In this document: piece after piece, positions 1 through 12,079 of the stretch | Layout: each line of letters starts with the position of its first letter | Position numbering within the stretch: the first letter of the stretch is position 1 | From: Corticium candelabrum | Taxonomy: Eukaryota > Porifera > Homoscleromorpha > Homosclerophorida > Plakinidae | Assembly (NCBI RefSeq): GCF_963422355.1 | Contig: NC_085086.1 | Coordinates: 300,001 to 364,000 of the forward strand | Direction: 5' to 3' | Length of the DNA: 64,000 nt | Notes under the pieces: model-generated | Databases searched by the model: none | What the model was told of the DNA's origin: nothing | The model's input: the letters and a program-made list of their open reading frames with translations, nothing else | Program-made: the position numbers and the translations under genes

Positions 1-1400
1 ATTAGTATCTTCTTGATACCGTAAAATTCAAATTATAGGACACCGATAAAATTAAGCTATTGCCACATTTTTGATTTGCAAAAGGCTGAAGAAAGAGAGC
101 AATATAAAAAGGGCGTCCCTCTGTATGGTGTAAAGCCAATGAATTTTATTGTATAGTTCACAATTTGCAAGTACATTGATGTGCCTCGGAATACGAATAC
201 TTCGCTCGCGTCTACCTTGTACAGTGTACGTACTACGGATTGTTACTGGGGGTTATGCAGATCATGTGGTTGAGTGTTTGACTAGCGTAAGGTCTGCCAA
301 CTCGAGATAGACAGAAGCCATTGCCTCGTACCCAGGCCTACTTGCGCGCCTAGAAAACCCACGAAGGGTCAGCTGGGTTTCGTGACACATTTCCAGTTAA
401 TGATTTTGCAAGATCACTCCAAAATTAACGTAACGCATGTTGCTAACGCCAGCCGCCTACCCCACTCTGAGCGGTCTACTGTACAGGTATACAGCTGCAT
501 GTCTCTTCGGGTTCTCGTTACGATCGACGTACACATTCATGCAGACATATGGGTATAAACAGGCGAGCGTAGAATCCAGTCTAGCTGTCTTGCAAGCAAA
601 TCACCAAGTTAACTGTCGAGAAATTGATTGCCTGTTTCGTCACGAACCTCGCTGGAAGACATACAAAAGCCATTTGCACCTGGGCCCGGGGTTGACTGTG
701 AGCTGACTTCCTCGAGATCTAAAGGAGAATTTGAATTGATCTTGCAAGTCTTTATGTTTTTTGCTAGACCGGCAAATGTTACCGCTCTTTCTTTTCTTTC
801 CGAAGAAATCTTGTATGTAAACATTTGTTTCGATCCTTTTTCGCATGCCTGAATTCGACTTCACGGAAGAAGCCATTGCAAATTAGCAACCCGTATGTTA
901 CTTCGCAAACCATATTGTACCAAAAAACTGTGCGCAGCTAGATGTATGTACACTGTACAGTTAGACTCGATGCAGTCTAATTTTTTTTTGTCCCACTCCG
1001 GCCTAGAGATCGTCATCCCCAGAATTGTCAATGCTTGTAGTGAGAGTAGGTCAAGTCTGCTGTTACAGTGTACAGTACGATAATTGACGTACACTAATGA
1101 CCGAGTTGTTACCTTAGAAACCATACTGTTACTGAGACTGTACCAAAACCCCGAGCAACAACATTTATGTACTACCCTAACGATCGAGTTTAGAATCACA
1201 AGTTGACGAGAGCTGAAGTGGGAGTGTTCAAAGAACCCATTACTAACTATTACTAACATTTCAATATTAACTATAATAAGTATGTTGCATTATTGATTCG
1301 GTCACGTGCTACGCCTTTGCCTCACAGGTCGTCTAGCAAGTCGTACTTCACGTAACTGGCCTCTACTACTATTCTAGGTGCTTACAATGCCTTGGGTAAT
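1..1400. other. outer unique block of left arm, no gene recognised
   Basis: Non-repetitive sequence matching 45340-46741 inverted. Several overlapping short ORFs exist in both arms. The stretch 420-720 is much better conserved between arms (about 3% differences) than 1-400. One frame (reverse strand here) is open further in the right arm, where a GAA codon replaces the TAA seen here, but both arms carry other disruptions in that frame. I recognise no domain and do not call a gene. Confidence 0.5.
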
Positions 1401-1429
1401 AATTTACTGATATTTTATTATTTATTGCT

Positions 1430-3335
1430 AACAACAAACCAACAGACAAAGAAAGGAACAAAAAAACACAAACAAACAAACAAATAACAAAACAGAAAAT
1501 AACAAATAAAAAACACAGACAAAGAAACAAATAAACAAACAAAAACAAACAACGAACAACAGAGAAACCAACCAAAAACAAACAGACAAATCAACAAACA
1601 AACAAATAAACAGACAAATAGCCAAACAAACAAATAAACAAACGAAAATAAACGAACAAAACAAAAAACAAACAAACGAACAAAAAACAAACAGACAAGT
1701 AAACAAATAAATAAGAAAATAAATAAACAGACAAATTTACAAATGAAAATAAACAAAATAACAGAAAACAAACCAAAAAATAAACAGACAAGTAAACGGA
1801 CAAATAAACAGACAAATAAACAAACAAAAAACAAAAATTAAACAAAAAACACAATAACAAATAAACAAATAAACAAGCAAACAAACAAGCAAAAAACAAG
1901 CAAAATGAAAGAAAAACCAAGTAAAAACAAACTAACAAACAAATAAACAAACAGACTAAGAAATGAACAAACAAACAAACGAACAAGCAAACAAACGAAC
2001 AGACAAACTGACCGACAAACAAACAAGAAATAAAAACAGACAAACAGACAAAGGAATGAACATACAAACAAAAATATACGGGCAAATAAGTAAGCAAACA
2101 AGCCGAAAAGAAAACAAGCAAATAAAGAAACAGTTGAATGAGGAATAAACTTGGAAAAAAAGACGAACAAACTAACGTAGACACAAAAAACAAATAGACA
2201 AACAAACAAACAAAGAAATAAATACACAAACAAACAGACAAAGAAAGTTACAGAAAGTAAACGAACAAAAAAAGGAACAAAAACTAACAAACTAACATCC
2301 ACCCTACCAAAGAGACAAATGAACAAACTAACAAGATAACAAACTAACAATCAAACAAGCCAAAAACACAGACAAACAGACAAACAAACAAACAGACATG
2401 CAGACCTTCAAACAAAAGACAGACAGACAGACAAACAAACAAACAACAGACATACAAACAAACAAAGAAACAAAGAAACTATCAAACTAACAAAGAGACA
2501 GAAAAGAAACAGACAGCCAAACAAACAAGTAGGCAAACAAATAAACAGAAACAAACAAACAAACACACAATAATCAAATAAACAAACAATTAACAAAGAG
2601 ACAGATAGGCAAACATACAACAATCTAACAAAATACTTAAAACAAATGTTAATGAAACTAACAAAGAAACAAACAAACGAGCAAAGAGACAACAAACAAA
2701 CAAATAACCAAACTAACTAACAAACAGACAATCAACAAACGAGCTAGCAAACAGGCAAATAAGAAAAGAAGCGAACAAAAAAACTATGTGAGTAAAATAC
2801 CTACAAAGAAACAAACAAACAGACAAAGAGACAAACACACGAACATACAAACAGAAAAGCAAAGACACAAAAAACGTAAACGAACTAAATATATACATAT
2901 AGACAAACAAACAAACTATCGAACAAACCAACAAAATACTAAGAGACACAACAAATAAACAAACAGACAGACTAACAGATACACAAACGAACAAACAAAA
3001 ACTAACAAACAAACAAACAAACAAACAAACTAACAAGAAAGAAAACAAAAAACAAACAAACAACCTAACAAAGAAACAAAGAAACAAAGAAACAAAGAAA
3101 CAAAGAAACAAAGAAACAAATACCAACCAACCAACCCACAAACATACAAACAAACAAAAAGACAAACAAACAAACAATAAAACAGACAAAAATCCAGACA
3201 GACAAAACAGACAATCAAATAGAAACAGACAGACAAACAAACAAACAAAAAAACAAAAACAAAGAAAATATAACAAAAGCAACTAAAATCAGACAAACAA
3301 TCAAAGCAAGAAACATAGAACAGACAAACCAAAAA
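1430..3335. repeat. degenerate (CAAA)/(CAGA) microsatellite array
   Basis: About 1.9 kb of diverged tetranucleotides (caaa, aaac, caga) on the plus strand. It mirrors the TTTG array at 43345-45300. Long reverse-strand ORFs rich in Phe, Leu, Cys and Val are only translations of the repeat. Confidence 0.92.
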
Positions 3336-3344
3336 AAATTAATA

Positions 3345-4070
3345 ATTTAATGATACATAAAGAAATTTGTGATAAATTAAATGTAAATCAATGAATATGT
3401 AATTAATTTATAAATTAGCAATTTAATAAATAAATAGTAAATAAATAAGTTAATAATAAATAAATCAATTTATAATAAATCTATAAATTAAATTAAATGA
3501 ATAAATTAATAATAAATTAATAATAAATTAATAATAAATAATAAATTAATAACAGACCAATATATCAATAATATAATAATACATTAATAATAAATTAATA
3601 AATTAATAATAAATTAACAAATTAATAATAAATTATTAAATTAATATTAAAACAATAAATTCATAAAAAATCAATAAATAATTATTATAAAATAATAAAT
3701 TATCAATAAATTAATATATTAATGATAAATTAATTAATTAATAATATGTTAATAAATTAATTATATATAATTAATTAATAAAAAGTGAATCAATTAATAA
3801 TAAATAAATAATTAAATATAAATTAATAAATTTATAATAAATCAATAAATTAATAACAAATCAATTAATTAATAATAAATTAATACATTAATATTAAATC
3901 AAATAATTAAAAATAAATCAATGTAACAATAATAAATCCAAAAATTAATTATAAATTAATAAATTAATTATATATCAATAAATTAATAATAATTGATAAT
4001 AAATTAATAATAAATTAATAAAGTAATAATAAATTAATAAATTAATAATAAATTAATATATTTATAATAA
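3345..4070. repeat. AT-rich (TAATAAAT)-type repeat tract
   Basis: About 0.7 kb of almost pure A/T built from variants of aataaattaat. The mirror tract lies at 42570-43340 in the other arm. No gene is visible. Confidence 0.9.
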
Positions 4071-4179
4071 ATCAAGCAGGTTGGAACAAAGAGATAGTGA
4101 ATATGTTGTGAAACGATGTTCAGGAGTCTGTAATAATACGGATGTGAGTTGATTGTCAGTGTTATGTGTATGAATGAAT

Positions 4180-4185
4180 TTTATT
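4180..4185 (-). terminator. poly(A) signal AATAAA of the OTU-like exon
   Basis: AATAAA on the reverse strand, about 145 nt after the stop of the OTU-like terminal exon. It is conserved at 42524-42529 behind the right-arm copy. Confidence 0.6.
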
Positions 4186-4328
4186 GTCATTATAAGACAC
4201 ACAGCGAACTGAGAAAAACAGATGGACAGAAAGATAGACGGATAAACATAAAAAGGGAGACAGACGCACAAATTGACTAACTGACAGACACAAAGATACA
4301 CAAAGGCAAATTGGCGGAATAAATGCAC

Positions 4329-4489
4329 TTATATAATTAGAAATTGACTATAGAAATCACAATGTTTCTCAAGATTGGATGCAGTCATTTCTCCAATCTC
4401 AGTAACACTTGCACTACAAGAACCATTACTTTCAAGCTGATACAATATGCCATGATACATACAGTTACGATCAACAGACACATCATTAA
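4329..4489 (-). CDS. OTU-protease-like terminal exon (partial gene, left arm)
   Basis: The exon opens after an AG acceptor (reverse strand ..ttgctag) and ends at TAA. It encodes about 53 residues. The motif D-R-N-C-M-Y-H-x3-Y-Q-L resembles the active-site block of OTU-family cysteine deubiquitinases (D-G-N-C-[LM]-[FY]-x-A), with the candidate nucleophile Cys present. The protein stops about 40 residues later, before any catalytic His could occur, so an active OTU domain is unlikely unless spliced differently. Upstream exons are not found: the sequence before the acceptor is a 0.9-kb CAAA/TTTG array. A poly(A) signal follows. OTU identity rests on one motif. Confidence 0.45.
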
Positions 4490-5410
4490 CTAGCAAGTGA
4501 ACAAACCAACAATTAAGCAGACAAACAAGTAAACTGAAAAACAAACAAACGAACAAACTAACAATCAAACAAACACACAAACAAATAAATAAATAAACAA
4601 ACAAGGTAACAAGCAAACTACCTACCAAACCCTCAAAACAAACGACAAAACCAACCAAAAAACAAACAAAAAAAAATCAAACAAACAAACAGACAGGCAA
4701 ACCAACCAACAAATAAATAAACAAACAGACGAACAGTTAATCAGACAAACAAACAAACATATAAAATACGAATAAATACAATGGAAAAACAGAGAAGCAA
4801 ACAAATAAACAAACAAACAACAAACGAAAAACAAAGAAATATACAAAGAAACAGAAAACAATCAATCGATCAAACAAAAAACAAATATATAAACCAAAAG
4901 GGACAGAAAACAACAAATACAGAAATAAATTAACCACAAACAAGCAATAAAACAAATAAATGTGAAAACAGTTGGACAAAGAAACATGAGAAAAATACAA
5001 AGAAACAAACAAACAAAAAAACCAGCAAAGATACAAAAAAACACAAACTAACACAACACAAACAAAGAGAAGAAGAAACAAACTAACGAACAAACAAACA
5101 AAAAAGAAAAACAAAAATGAAATAAAACACAAAAAATAAACATAAAAACAAACTCAGAAATAAACAAACGAACAAACAATAAACTGACAAACCCAAAACC
5201 GATAAAACAAACAAACAAACAGACAAACAGACTGACAGATAAACAAACTAACAAATTAACAACCAACCAACCAAAAAACAAACAAAAAACTAAACGAACA
5301 TACAGATTAACAAACAAACAAACAAAGAAACAAAGAAACAAAGAAACAAAAAATATACAAGCAACAAAACCAACAAACAAAACAACAGCCAAACAGACAA
5401 ACCGACAAAC
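4490..5410. repeat. degenerate (CAAA)n array
   Basis: About 0.9 kb of diverged caaa/aaac repeats, mirrored at 41345-42219. In both arms it lies immediately upstream of the OTU-like exon and reads TTTG in that exon's sense direction. Confidence 0.9.
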
Positions 5411-6215
5411 AAATCAATCTATTAATAATAGATAAAGAAAACAGTAAAAATTTATGATAAATTAAAACATTTAATATTTATTGTAAATTAGTATTAAATC
5501 AATAAATTAATTATAAATCAATAAATTAGTAATAAATTAATAAATTGTAATAAACAAATAAATAAGTAATAAATCAATAAATTAGTAATAAATCAATAAA
5601 TTAGTAATAAATTAATAAAATAGTAATAAATCAATAAATTAGAAATAAATTAATAAATTAGTAATAAATTAATAAATTAGTAATAAATTAATAAATTAGT
5701 AATAAATTAATAAATTCTTTAAAAAAATTAATAAATTAGTAATAAATCAATAAATTAGTAATAAATCAATAAATTAGTAATAAATTAATGAATTAATAAT
5801 AAATTAATAAATTAGTAATAAATCAATAAATTAGTAATAAATCAATAAATTAGTAATAAATTAATAAATTAGTAATAAATTAATAAATTAGTAATAAATT
5901 AATAAATTAGTAATAAATCAATAAATTAGTAATAAATTAATAAATTAGTAATAAATTAATAAATTAGTAATAAATTAATAAATTAGTAATAAATCAATAA
6001 ATTAGTAATAAATTAATAAATTAGTAATAAATAATAAATTAGTAATAAATCAATAAATTAGTAATAAATTAATAAATTAGTAATAAATTAATAAATTAGT
6101 AATAAATTAATAAATTAGTAATAAATCAATAAATTAGTAATAAATCAGTATATTAGTAATAAATTAATAAATTAAAATAAATTGATAAATTAATTATAAA
6201 TCAATAAAATAATTA
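5410..6215. repeat. 19-bp AT satellite
   Basis: Tandem copies of a 19-bp unit, taataaattaataaattag and close variants (taataaatcaataaattag), for about 0.8 kb. The right-arm equivalent has shrunk to about 0.1 kb. The same unit in opposite orientation forms the 1.4-kb array at 22085-23495. Confidence 0.92.
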
Positions 6216-6665
6216 ATTTTGAATTTCGCTTTGAACACAGTAGCGCAATAACGATTGAAACAGAAAAAAGGGTAAATTCCCACAGCCATGATAAATAAAT
6301 CATTTAATTAAACAAACAATAGAATGACACATTAATAACAACGATACAACTCCTGCGCACAGACTTAGTGAACCTTATTATCCGGGATAATAGCATAAGG
6401 AATGCGGAAAAAGTAGATTTGCAGACGTCATTCGTTTGGGGAAATTCCTTGAATCACAACTTCGCTGAGCCTTTTTTGCAGTAAGTAGATTCTTTTTGTA
6501 GCAATACTTTGCCTATTTGTGGCTGCATGAGAGAATGTGAGAATGATGCGTATTTTAGTGATGTCGCTAGAGAACTAGAACGTAACTTGTAGATAAGTGG
6601 ACTGTTGTACGACGTCGTTGCTTTTTGGGAAATGCTGCGAGTGCTAGTGATGAGAGAAGGAAAGA

Positions 6666-6673
6666 TGACGTCA
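6666..6673. promoter_or_regulatory. CRE-like palindrome TGACGTCA
   Basis: Perfect TGACGTCA about 110 bp upstream of the exon-1 ATG at 6783. It is conserved at the same distance in the other two exon-1 copies (36712-36719 and 40784-40791). Palindrome of the type bound by CREB/ATF bZIP factors; binding here is inferred. Confidence 0.55.
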
Positions 6674-7469
6674 TAGTGTTGGATGTTTTCTCACTTTTTC
6701 TTTCGTTTGCGAGTTGATTTGAGTGTTGGGATGTTAGAGTTTGTTTGTTTCCTATAGTTAAAAGTGTTTTTGGACATTGGAAATGTTTGCACGTAAAAAA
6801 ATCAACAAACAACTTTATGATGCTGTGGAGAGAAATGATGTGGAGACAGTCACTCGTTTAATTAAAAGAGGAGCAGACGTTAATACACGTCGTGGGATAT
6901 GGGTATGTGTTGTGTGTTCTAATGTGTGTATTGGATGATGAAATGAACTTCACGTCATTTGATCTCAAAATAGAATGTGACTGTTCTAATGAAAGCTTGT
7001 TTGAATGATAACAAGGAAATTGTTGAGCTACTGTTAAGAAGTGGATCAGACGTGAATAAGACTGCCAAAGTGAGTTGATTGATTGTGTGAGTGAAGAAAG
7101 TGTTATGTTTGTTGTTGTATCCCGTATGATAAGATATCAACTAGATCAACATTTTTATTTCTAACAAAGAGATGAAACTTCTTTTTGGTGTGAGTTGTGT
7201 TGATGGTCAGTCAAGAATCGTTTGTTCTCTATATACCAATCTGTTTGTATTTCTTGTTTTATTGTGTGTTGTAACTTTTCAATAAATATTAGGTGGAGAT
7301 TTAATGTGATGTATGAGATGTTATGTACTACTAATAAATGTATTAATATTGAATATTATTATAATTTTATTTAATTAATAGAAAGTGGAGAAATACAAAC
7401 AATTTATAGAAATTTGTTTTATATTTATTGGTTGTTTTTAAATAAATTATTATTTATATGTATGTATGT

Positions 7470-8321
7470 ATGTATGTTTGTTTGTCCTTTTGTTTGTCTG
7501 TAGTTTTTCTGTCTCTCGCTTTGTTTGTGTTTTGTCTGTCTGTTGTATATCGTTTATTGTAAACATCAAAGCTAATACAGTAAACGTTATATCACTATAA
7601 CAAATTAGTAACTAAAAGTTCAAGATAAATGACCATAGTGTAGGATTTATGTCTGTCTGTTTGTCTGTTTGCCTGAATGTCTGTCTGTCTGTCGGTTGGT
7701 ATGTGTTTGTATGTCAGTGTCTGTCCGTCTGTCTGTCAGTGCTTTTGTCTGTTAGTGTGTCTGTCCAGCTGTCTGTCAAAGTGTCTGTCCGTCTGTCTGT
7801 CAAGATCTCTGTCCGTCTGTCATAACGTCTGTCCGTCTGCCACTCTGTGTGTCTGTTTGTCTGTGTATCAGTGTATCTGCCTGTTTGTCCGTGTCCGTAT
7901 GGCTGTCAGTGTTTGTCCCTTTGTGTGCTTGTCCACCTGTCTGTCCGTATGTCTGTCAGTTTGTCTGTCAGTTTGTTAGTCTGTCTGTCAGTGTGTCTGT
8001 CTGTCTGTTAGTGTGTCTGTTTGTTTTATCAGAGTGTGTGTTTGTCTGTCATTCAATGTGTCTGTCCATCTGTCTGTCAGTGATTTTGTCTGTCAGTGTG
8101 TCGGTCCATCTGTCTATCAGGATTTCTGTCCATCTGTCTGTAGGTGTTTTTGTCTGCCTGTGTATCAGTGTGTCTGCCTGTTTGTCTGTCCGTCTGTCTG
8201 TCAGTGTTTTTGTCTTTTAGTGTGTCTGCTCATCTGTCTGTTAGTGTGTATGTCCGTCTGCCTGCCAGGGTGTCTGTCTGTTTGTCTCTCAGTGTGTTTG
8301 TTAGTCTATCAGTGTGCTTGT
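7470..8321. repeat. (TGTC)n microsatellite
   Basis: Tetranucleotide tgtc/ctgt array with interspersed cagtgtgt spacers, in intron 2 of the truncated plus-strand ankyrin copy. Translations rich in Cys-Leu-Ser-Val are repeat artefacts. Confidence 0.93.
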
Positions 8322-8323
8322 TA

Positions 8324-8970
8324 GCCTCGAATTTCCAGACCAGAGAGCGTGCGAAGCGTGCAAACTCGAGTCTGGACCAAGTCATACTAAAATGATTTTG
8401 GAAGTATTTATCAATAGCGATGCTAAATGGTGTCTAACAGCGTAGGATCGTTTTACCTAGATCAACATATCATTTGTAAATGCCATGAGATCTCACGAAG
8501 AAAGAGACGTGTGTCGTGTTTGCGGTGATATCTTGGTAGACGGCATGAAACCACGACTCTTTGATTCTTTGGCAGACCGCTAGCTACTCTAACTGCTCGA
8601 CCAGTTGTCAAAGGTGATGGTTTAGCGACGCTGCTGTGCATGTCCTCTCACTGCAAGCTTGAAAATATCGAAGAACTGAAGCTGAAACTAAAACTAAGAT
8701 GTTTGTGTGTGCAGAGTCTAATCATTGTTCTGGCATGCAGAGTTTAGTCATTGTTCTGGCATGCACCTAGCCGCCCACGAGGATTTCACACGCGCGCAAT
8801 CAGTGCTAGTGCACTCAGCATAACCAATTATTGCTAAGCCAATCAGAATTTACAGCCGAGATTCGGGTTGTAGAAGCTGGTTGTCTTAGAAGGGCTATTT
8901 TCGAAATCATTTTAGTATCGACTTGTTCTAGACTAGAGTTCGCGCGCTCTCTGGTCTGGAAGTTCGATGC
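8324..8970 (+). mobile_element. TIR element (MITE-like), copy A, full length
   Basis: About 647 bp with imperfect terminal inverted repeats of about 75 bp that start GCCTCGAA.TTCCAGACCAGAGAGCG and reach the ATACTAAAATGATTT block. It is flanked by TA on both sides, consistent with a TA target duplication, and by TGTC microsatellite on both sides. It carries a 32-codon ORF at 8485-8583 with a C-x2-C pair (DVCRVCGDILVDG) that recurs in other copies. No transposase is present, so it is probably non-autonomous. The superfamily is not determined; a TA duplication would fit Tc1/mariner-like elements. Confidence 0.75.
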
Positions 8971-8972
8971 TA

Positions 8973-10983
8973 TGTGCCTGTTTGTCTGTCAGTGTGTCTG
9001 CCTGTTGGTCAGCGTGTCTGTCTGTCTGTCAGCATGTCTGTCTGTCTGTCTGTCTGTCTATGTGCCTTTCTGTTTGGTTAGTGTGTTTGTTCGTCTGTCT
9101 ATAAGTGTGCCTGTCTGTCTGTCAGTGTGTCTGCCTGTCCGTCAGCATGTCTGTCCGTCTGTCTATCGAGGTGTCTGTCTGTCTGTCAGTGTGTTTGTCC
9201 GTCTGTTTATCAGTGTGCTTGTCTGTCTATCAGTGTGTCTGTCTGTCCGTCGGTCAGTGTGTCTTTTTGTCTGTCTGTCTGTCCGTCTGTCTGTCTGTTT
9301 GTCTGTCTGTTTGTCTGTTGGCCTGAATGTCTGTCTGTCTGTCTGTTGGTAGGTGGGTATGTATGTCAGTGTCTGTCCGTCTGTCTGTCAGTGTTTTTGT
9401 GTATTAGTGTGTCTGTCCAGTTGTCTGCCAGTGTTTCTGTCCGTCTGTTTGTCAGTATGTCTGTCCGTCTGTCTGTGTATCAGTGCGTCTGTCTGTTAGT
9501 TTGTTTGCCCGTTTATATCTCCGTGTGTCTGTCTGTCTGTCTGTCATTGTGTCTGTCCGTCTGATTTTCAGTGTGCCTGTCTGTCTGTCATTGTGCCTGT
9601 CTGTCATTCAGCGTGTCTGTTTGTCTGTCTGTCAGTGTGTCTTTCTGTCTGTCAGTGTGTTTATCCGTCTGTCTATCAGTGTGCCCGTCTGTCAGCGTGT
9701 CTGTCTGTCTGTCTGTTAGTCTGTCTGTCTGTTTGTCAGTGTGTCTGTCTGTCGGTCAGTGTGTCTGTTTGTCTGTCTTTCTGTCTGTCTGTCAGTGTGT
9801 CTGTTTGTCTGTTTGTCTGTTTCTCCGTCTGTCTGTTTGTCTTTTTGTCTGTCTGTCTATCTTGTTTTCAGTGTGTTTGTTTGTCTGTCTATCAGTGTGC
9901 TTGTCTGTCTATCAGTGTCGGTCTGTCTGTCAGTGTCTGTTTGTGTGTCTGTCTGTCTTTCGGTCTGCCTGTTTGTCTGTTTGCCTGAATGTCTGTCTGT
10001 CTGTCTGTTGGTAGGTGTGTATGTATGTCAGTGACTGTCCGTCTGTCTGTCAGTGTTTTTGTGTGTTAGTGTGTCTGTCCAAGTGTCTGCCAGTGTTTCT
10101 GTCCGTCTTTTCGGCAGTATGTCTGTCCGTCTGTCTGTTTTTCTGTGTGTCTGTGTTTCAGTGTGTCTGTTCGTCTGTCAATCAGCGTGTCTGTCTGTCT
10201 GTGTGTCAGCGTGACTGCCTCTTTGTCTGTCTGTCCATCTGGCTGTCAGTGTTTTTGTCTCTTGGTGTGTCTGTCCATCTGTCTGTCAGTGTGTCTGTCC
10301 ATATGTTTGTCAGTGTGTCTGTCTGTCTGTCAGTCAGTCACTGTTACGTGTTTGTCTTTCTCTCATTGTGTCTGTCTTTCTGTCAGTGTGTCTGTTTGTT
10401 TGTCTTTCTGTCTGTCTGTCATTGTGTCTGTTTGTCTGTTTGTCTGTTTCTTCGTCTGTCTGTTTGTCTTTTTGTCTGTCTGTCTATCTTGTTTTCAGTG
10501 TGTTTGTTTGTCAGTCTATCAGTGTGCTTGTCTGTCTATCAGTGTCTGTCTGTCTGTCAGTGTGTCTGTTTGTGTGTCTGTCTGTCTTTCGGTCCGCCTG
10601 TTTGTCTGTTTGCCTGAATGTCTGTCTGTCTGTCTGTTGGTACGTGTGTATGTATGTCAGTGTCTGTCCGTCTGTCTGTCATTGTTTTTGTGTGTTAGTG
10701 TGTCTGTCCAAGTGTCTGTCAGTGTTTCTGTCCGTCTGTTCGTCAGTATGTCTGTCCGTCTGTCTGTGTTTCTGTGTGTCTGTGTTTCAGTGTGTCTGTT
10801 CGTCTGTCAATCAGCGTGTCTGTCTGTCTGTGTGTCAGTGTGACTGCCTCTTTGTCTGTCTGTCCATCTGGCTGTCAGTGTTTTTGTCCCTTGATGTGTC
10901 TGTCCATCTGTCTGTCAGTCAGTGTTACGTCTCTGTCTTTCTCTCATTGTGTCTGTCTTTCTGTTAGTGTGTCTGTCTGTTTA

Positions 10984-11081
<98 letters not shown>

Positions 11082-11461
11082 AGTCTGTGTCTGTCCGTCT
11101 GTCTGTCAGTGATTTATCTGTGAGTGTGTCTGTCAGTGTTTTTGTCTGTTAGTGTGTCTGTCTGTGTGTTTGTCTGTTTGTTTGTCTGTCAGTGTGTCTG
11201 TCTGTCTGTCAGTATGTCTGTCCGTCTGTCTGTCAGTTTTCGGTCTGTTTGTTTCTCTGTCAGTGTGTCTGTCTATCTTTCATTGTGTCTGTCATTTTGG
11301 CTATCAATACATCTGCCTGTTTGTTTGTCTGACCGTTTGTGTATCTGTGTGTCTGTCTGTCGGTCAGTTTGTGTGTCCGTCTGTCTGTCAGTGTGTCTGT
11401 CTGTTTGTTTGTCTGTCGGTCTGTTTGTCCGTCAATGTGTCTGTTCGGCCGTCTGTCTGTT

Positions 11462-11496
<35 letters not shown>

Positions 11497-11520
11497 GTGT
11501 CTGTCAATACATTTATTTCT
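8973..11520. repeat. (TGTC)n microsatellite with higher-order structure, tandem copy 1
   Basis: About 2.5 kb of tgtc/ctgt DNA with a (GT)n run at 10989-11035. A marker segment (gcctgaatgtctg...tatgtatgtcagtg) recurs near 9322, 9982 and 10612, giving a unit of about 630-660 bp. Most of the block reappears 3,772 bp downstream at about 12745-14939. Confidence 0.9.
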
Positions 11521-11752
11521 TATACATGACGTTATGCTCAATACAAATAAGTTCTGATTAACCTAAAAAAATTCTATACTGTCAGTTTGGTTGTCTGTTT
11601 GTGTCTGTCTGTCTGTCTGATTTCTTTCTTATTATAATTATCTGTTATTGTAGAGTGGAAGGACAGCATTGCATTGGGCTGCTTGCAACAATCACTCCAA
11701 AGTTGTTCGTATTCTATTAGAGAATGGATGTGATAGCAACATAACAACCATT

Positions 11753-12079
11753 GTAAGACATGTTGATGTGACTGTGAATGATAATATTTGTAATCATTGT
11801 ATTGTGAATTTCGGTGTGCATGGCTTTAGCACATCTTTAGCTACTAGTCAGGGCTCTAGCCAGGCATGCTAAGGTGTAGCGGCCCGCTATGTCTTCAGAA
11901 CTGCCATCTACGCCTTCCACGTTTCTACGCGTTCAGAGCTGGCCACTACACCTCCAATACTGGCTACACATGTAGTAGGTACCATACACTACACCTGCAT
12001 CTACGCTTCCAATATAGATTAATTTATATCAACAAATTATTAAGAAATAATAAATAAATAATTTGCATACAATTAATTA
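11753..12079. repeat. intronic block shared in inverted orientation with 26729-27057
   Basis: Sequence after the third ankyrin exon, including a run of GTGTAG/TACACC-rich segments and an AT tail, matches 26729-27057 inverted. With the flanking exon and TIR element it makes a 1.2-kb inverted duplication (11560-12742 against 26096-27270). No gene beyond the exon is seen. Confidence 0.75.

Larger units (their letters stand above)
1..8970. repeat. left arm of a long inverted repeat
   Basis: Position 1 onward matches the reverse complement of 46741 downward. The order of blocks is the same in both arms: unique outer block, CAAA array, AT-rich tract, OTU-like exon, CAAA array, 19-bp satellite, ankyrin exons, TGTC microsatellite, TIR element. 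Divergence is about 10-15% by eye in the outermost 400 bp and about 3% around 420-720. The 19-bp satellite is about 0.8 kb here and about 0.1 kb in the other arm. The arm begins at the window edge, so its true outer end is not visible. Confidence 0.9.
6783..11752 (+). pseudogene. truncated plus-strand copy of the ankyrin/death gene (exons 1-3)
   Basis: Three in-frame exons match the 5' half of the reverse-strand gene at 19186-36602. Exon 1 (6783-6902, 40 codons, ATG after a conserved upstream block) holds an ankyrin start with LYDAVERNDVETV. Exon 2 (6974-7069, 32 codons) has TVLMKACLNDNKEIVELLL. Exon 3 (11654-11752, 33 codons) has GRTALHWAACNNHSKVV. All junctions are phase 0 with GT/AG borders; intron 1 is 71 nt as in the other copies. 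No later ankyrin, coiled-coil, membrane or death-domain exon follows on this strand: the copy runs into a TIR element, microsatellite and LINE. It is read as a 5' fragment made by inverted duplication. The open frames could still be transcribed. Confidence 0.7.

Noticed and set aside
437..706. 89-codon ORF conserved in both inverted-repeat arms
   Set aside because: Most differences between arms are amino-acid changing in this frame, so conservation looks like DNA-level similarity. No domain or splice evidence.
1418..5392. Phe/Leu/Val/Cys-rich ORFs resembling membrane proteins
   Set aside because: Products of (TTTG)n repeats. The hydrophobic look is a codon artefact, and the mirror arm gives the same.
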